Below, piece after piece: positions 61,964 through 64,000 of a stretch of DNA of 64,000 nucleotides. The translations under genes and the position numbers were made by a program. The notes below the pieces were generated by a model. The model searched no databases and had not been told where the DNA came from. It was given only the letters and a program-made list of their open reading frames with translations. How positions within the stretch are numbered: the first letter of the stretch is position 1; every line of letters starts with the position of its first letter. Origin of the DNA: Thermosediminibacter oceani DSM 16646 (GTDB taxonomy: Bacteria; Bacillota; Thermosediminibacteria; Thermosediminibacterales; Thermosediminibacteraceae); contig NC_014377.1 in assembly GCF_000144645.1 (NCBI RefSeq), forward strand, positions 620,001 to 684,000, read 5' to 3'.

Positions 61964-64000
61964 ATGGATTTCACCAATATCCCTTCCGTTTACGACCCAA
62001 AAAATGTGGAGGATAAATGGTACAGATTCTGGGAAGAACAGAATTTATTCCGCGCGGAAATTGATCCGGAGAAGGAACCCTTCACCATAGTTATTCCGCC
62101 GCCAAATGTAACCGGTCACCTCCACATCGGGCACGCCCTCAACAACACCATCCAGGACATCCTGATAAGGTATAAGAGGATGCAGGGCTACCCGACGCTG
62201 TGGTTACCCGGCACCGATCACGCGGGAATCGCCACAGAAGCCAAGGTGAAGGAGCAGCTGGCAGAAGAGGGGCTGTCCAAGTACGATCTCGGCAGGGAAA
62301 AGTTCCTGGAAAGGGTGTGGGCCTGGAAGGAAAAGTACGGCGACACCATAGTGAACCAACTGAAAAAACTAGGCGCTTCCTGCGACTGGTCCAGGTTCAG
62401 GTTCACCCTGGACGAGGGGCTCAGCCGCGCAGTGCGCGAAGTGTTCGTAAGGCTATACGAAAAGGGCCTCATATACCGCGGCGACTACATCGTGAACTGG
62501 TGTCCGACGTGTAAGACGACCCTTTCGGACATAGAGGTAGAGCACGAGGAGAGAAATGATAAGATCTACCATGTGAGGTATCCCTTCAGCGACGGCTCGG
62601 GCCACATAACCGTGGCGACCACCCGCCCCGAGACCATACTGGGCGATACGGCCGTGGCCGTGCACCCGGCGGATGAAAGGTACAAAGCATACATCGGCAA
62701 GACCGTCGTTCTGCCGCTGGTGAACAGGGAAATCCCGATCATCGCCGACGACTACGTGGATATGGAATTCGGGACAGGCGCGGTGAAGGTAACTCCCGCC
62801 CATGATCCCAACGATTTCGAGATGGGTCTGCGCCACGAACTCCCGATAATCAAGGTCATGGACGAAGAAGGGCGCATGAACGAAAACGCCGGAAAGTTTG
62901 AAGGCCTCGACAGGTACGAGTGCCGGAAAGCCATAATTAAAGAACTGGAAGAAAAGGGTTTACTGGAAAAGATCGAAGACCTGACCCACAGCGTGGGCCA
63001 GTGCTACCGCTGCCACACCGTGGTGGAACCGATGGTCTCCAAGCAGTGGTTTGTCAGGATGAAGCCTCTGGCCGAGCCTGCCATTGAAGTGGTAAAGCAG
63101 GGCAGGGTGAAGTTCGTCCCCGACAGGTTCACCAAAATATATATAAACTGGCTGGAAAACATTCACGACTGGTGCATTTCGAGGCAGCTCTGGTGGGGCC
63201 ACCGGATTCCCGCGTGGTACTGCCAGGATTGCGGAGAGACCATCGTGGCGAGGGAAACGCCCGTAAAATGCTCAAAATGCGGCGGAAGTTCCCTGGAACA
63301 GGACCCGGACGTGCTCGATACCTGGTTCAGTTCGGCCCTCTGGCCTTTCTCGACGCTGGGCTGGCCCGACGACACAGAGGACCTCAGGTATTTTTATCCG
63401 ACTTCCGCGCTGGTTACCGGCTACGACATAATATTCTTCTGGGTAGCCCGCATGATATTCATGGCTATGGAGTTCATGAAGGAGGAGCCCTTCGAGTACG
63501 TGGCTATAACGGGCCTTGTCAGGGACGCCCAAGGCCGCAAGATGAGCAAATCTCTGGGCAACGGCATAGATCCCCTGGAGGTCATAGAAAAGTACGGCGC
63601 CGACACCCTCAGGTTTGCTCTGTGCACCGGCAACACTCCTGGAAACGATATAAGGTTCTCCTGGGAAAAGGCAGAGCACAGCCGCAACTTTGCGAACAAG
63701 ATATGGAACGCCTCCCGGTTCGTCATGATGAACCTGGAGGGCTTCGAGCCCGGAGAACCGGAATTGGAAAATCTATCGCTTAAAGACCGGTGGATCCTGT
63801 CCAGGCTAAACGATGTGACTTCAGAAGTTACGGAGTTCCTGGACAAATTTGAAGTGGGCATAGCGGCCCAGAAGGTCTACGACTTTTTCTGGAGCGAATT
63901 CTGCGACTGGTATATCGAAATGGCCAAGATAGACCTTTACGGGGACGACGAAAACGCGAAAAAGAGGACCCAGCGAGTCCTTTATACCGTGCTGGAGAGG
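61964..64000 (+). CDS. valS: Valine--tRNA ligase (partial, runs off the window end)
   Basis: Charges tRNA(Val). The first 679 of about 880 residues are present without a stop. Visible: HIGH at residues 54-57 ([10 protein letters not shown]), [13 protein letters not shown], zinc-type cysteines in NWCPTCKT and CQDCGET/CSKCGG, the editing domain [34 protein letters not shown] and KMSKS at 526-530. AAAGGAGGAGGAAG precedes the ATG. It is controlled by the adjacent T-box. Confidence 0.97.
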   Translation, partial: MDFTNIPSVYDPKNVEDKWYRFWEEQNLFRAEIDPEKEPFTIVIPPPNVTGHLHIGHALNNTIQDILIRYKRMQGYPTLWLPGTDHAGIATEAKVKEQLAEEGLSKYDLGREKFLERVWAWKEKYGDTIVNQLKKLGASCDWSRFRFTLDEGLSRAVREVFVRLYEKGLIYRGDYIVNWCPTCKTTLSDIEVEHEERNDKIYHVRYPFSDGSGHITVATTRPETILGDTAVAVHPADERYKAYIGKTVVLPLVNREIPIIADDYVDMEFGTGAVKVTPAHDPNDFEMGLRHELPIIKVMDEEGRMNENAGKFEGLDRYECRKAIIKELEEKGLLEKIEDLTHSVGQCYRCHTVVEPMVSKQWFVRMKPLAEPAIEVVKQGRVKFVPDRFTKIYINWLENIHDWCISRQLWWGHRIPAWYCQDCGETIVARETPVKCSKCGGSSLEQDPDVLDTWFSSALWPFSTLGWPDDTEDLRYFYPTSALVTGYDIIFFWVARMIFMAMEFMKEEPFEYVAITGLVRDAQGRKMSKSLGNGIDPLEVIEKYGADTLRFALCTGNTPGNDIRFSWEKAEHSRNFANKIWNASRFVMMNLEGFEPGEPELENLSLKDRWILSRLNDVTSEVTEFLDKFEVGIAAQKVYDFFWSEFCDWYIEMAKIDLYGDDENAKKRTQRVLYTVLER

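Noticed and set aside
1-64000. CRISPR array, prophage, integrase or replication origin
   Set aside because: No regularly spaced repeats, Cas, phage structural or integrase genes, and no DnaA-box cluster were seen.

Overview
The window looks like chromosome of an anaerobic, probably thermophilic, low-to-mid GC Firmicute (Clostridia; a Thermosediminibacterales/Thermoanaerobacterales-type organism is my best guess). The basis is strong GGAGG ribosome sites, frequent TTG and GTG starts, T-box and TPP riboswitches, heavy use of AGG/AGA and ATA codons, GatCAB, copper-amine-oxidase-type stalk domains and two peptide ABC transporters. No rRNA, tRNA, CRISPR array or prophage was recognised.

Layout. 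0-2 kb: end of a peptide ABC transporter operon (DppD, DppF). 2-3.8 kb: rhomboid protease and a DUF2935 protein. 3.9-7.4 kb: aromatic operon aroF-tyrA-aroA behind a consensus promoter and an early intrinsic terminator. 7.5-10.4 kb: asd, lysC and a stand-alone pyruvate-kinase C-domain protein. 10.4-16.2 kb: glutamate/dicarboxylate symporter, a TlpA/CcdA redox pair (ccdA is frameshifted at a canonical slippery heptamer), a stalk-domain protein, a coiled-coil exported protein and an EamA transporter. 16.2-18.7 kb: FMN alpha-hydroxy-acid oxidase-like enzyme and tryptophanase. 18.7-26.6 kb: ychF, HAD phosphatase, rRNA pseudouridine synthase, a minus-strand cluster of an unknown 133-aa protein and two tiny Trp-rich membrane proteins, YtxH, TPP riboswitch-thiM, small membrane proteins and an M15 carboxypeptidase.

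26.7-37.6 kb is an acid-sugar island. It holds glycerate kinase, a GntP permease and a CdaR-type regulator, then a PrpR-type sigma-54 activator facing a perfect -24/-12 promoter. That promoter drives a split UxaA dehydratase, a KdgT permease, a DUF1537 kinase and a PdxA2-like dehydrogenase. The predicted outcome is uptake, dehydration or phosphorylation, and oxidative decarboxylation of a sugar acid to DHAP or glycerate-level intermediates. 37.7-41 kb: gatCAB. 41-47 kb: a complete peptide ABC transporter. 47-53.8 kb: TtcA-like PP-loop protein, threonine aldolase, acylphosphatase, rarA, an ABC-class predicted ATPase, a DUF4349 lipoprotein and YjbQ.

53.9-60.3 kb is an AT-rich decay zone. It contains a CPBP protease gene cut by an internally deleted IS21-family element, an IS3 remnant, a second CPBP copy frameshifted by an 11-nt deletion, and broken ABC-exporter, MFS and GNAT genes. 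After it come an intact small membrane protein, an MNT-HEPN pair, and a T-box-controlled valS that runs off the window end.
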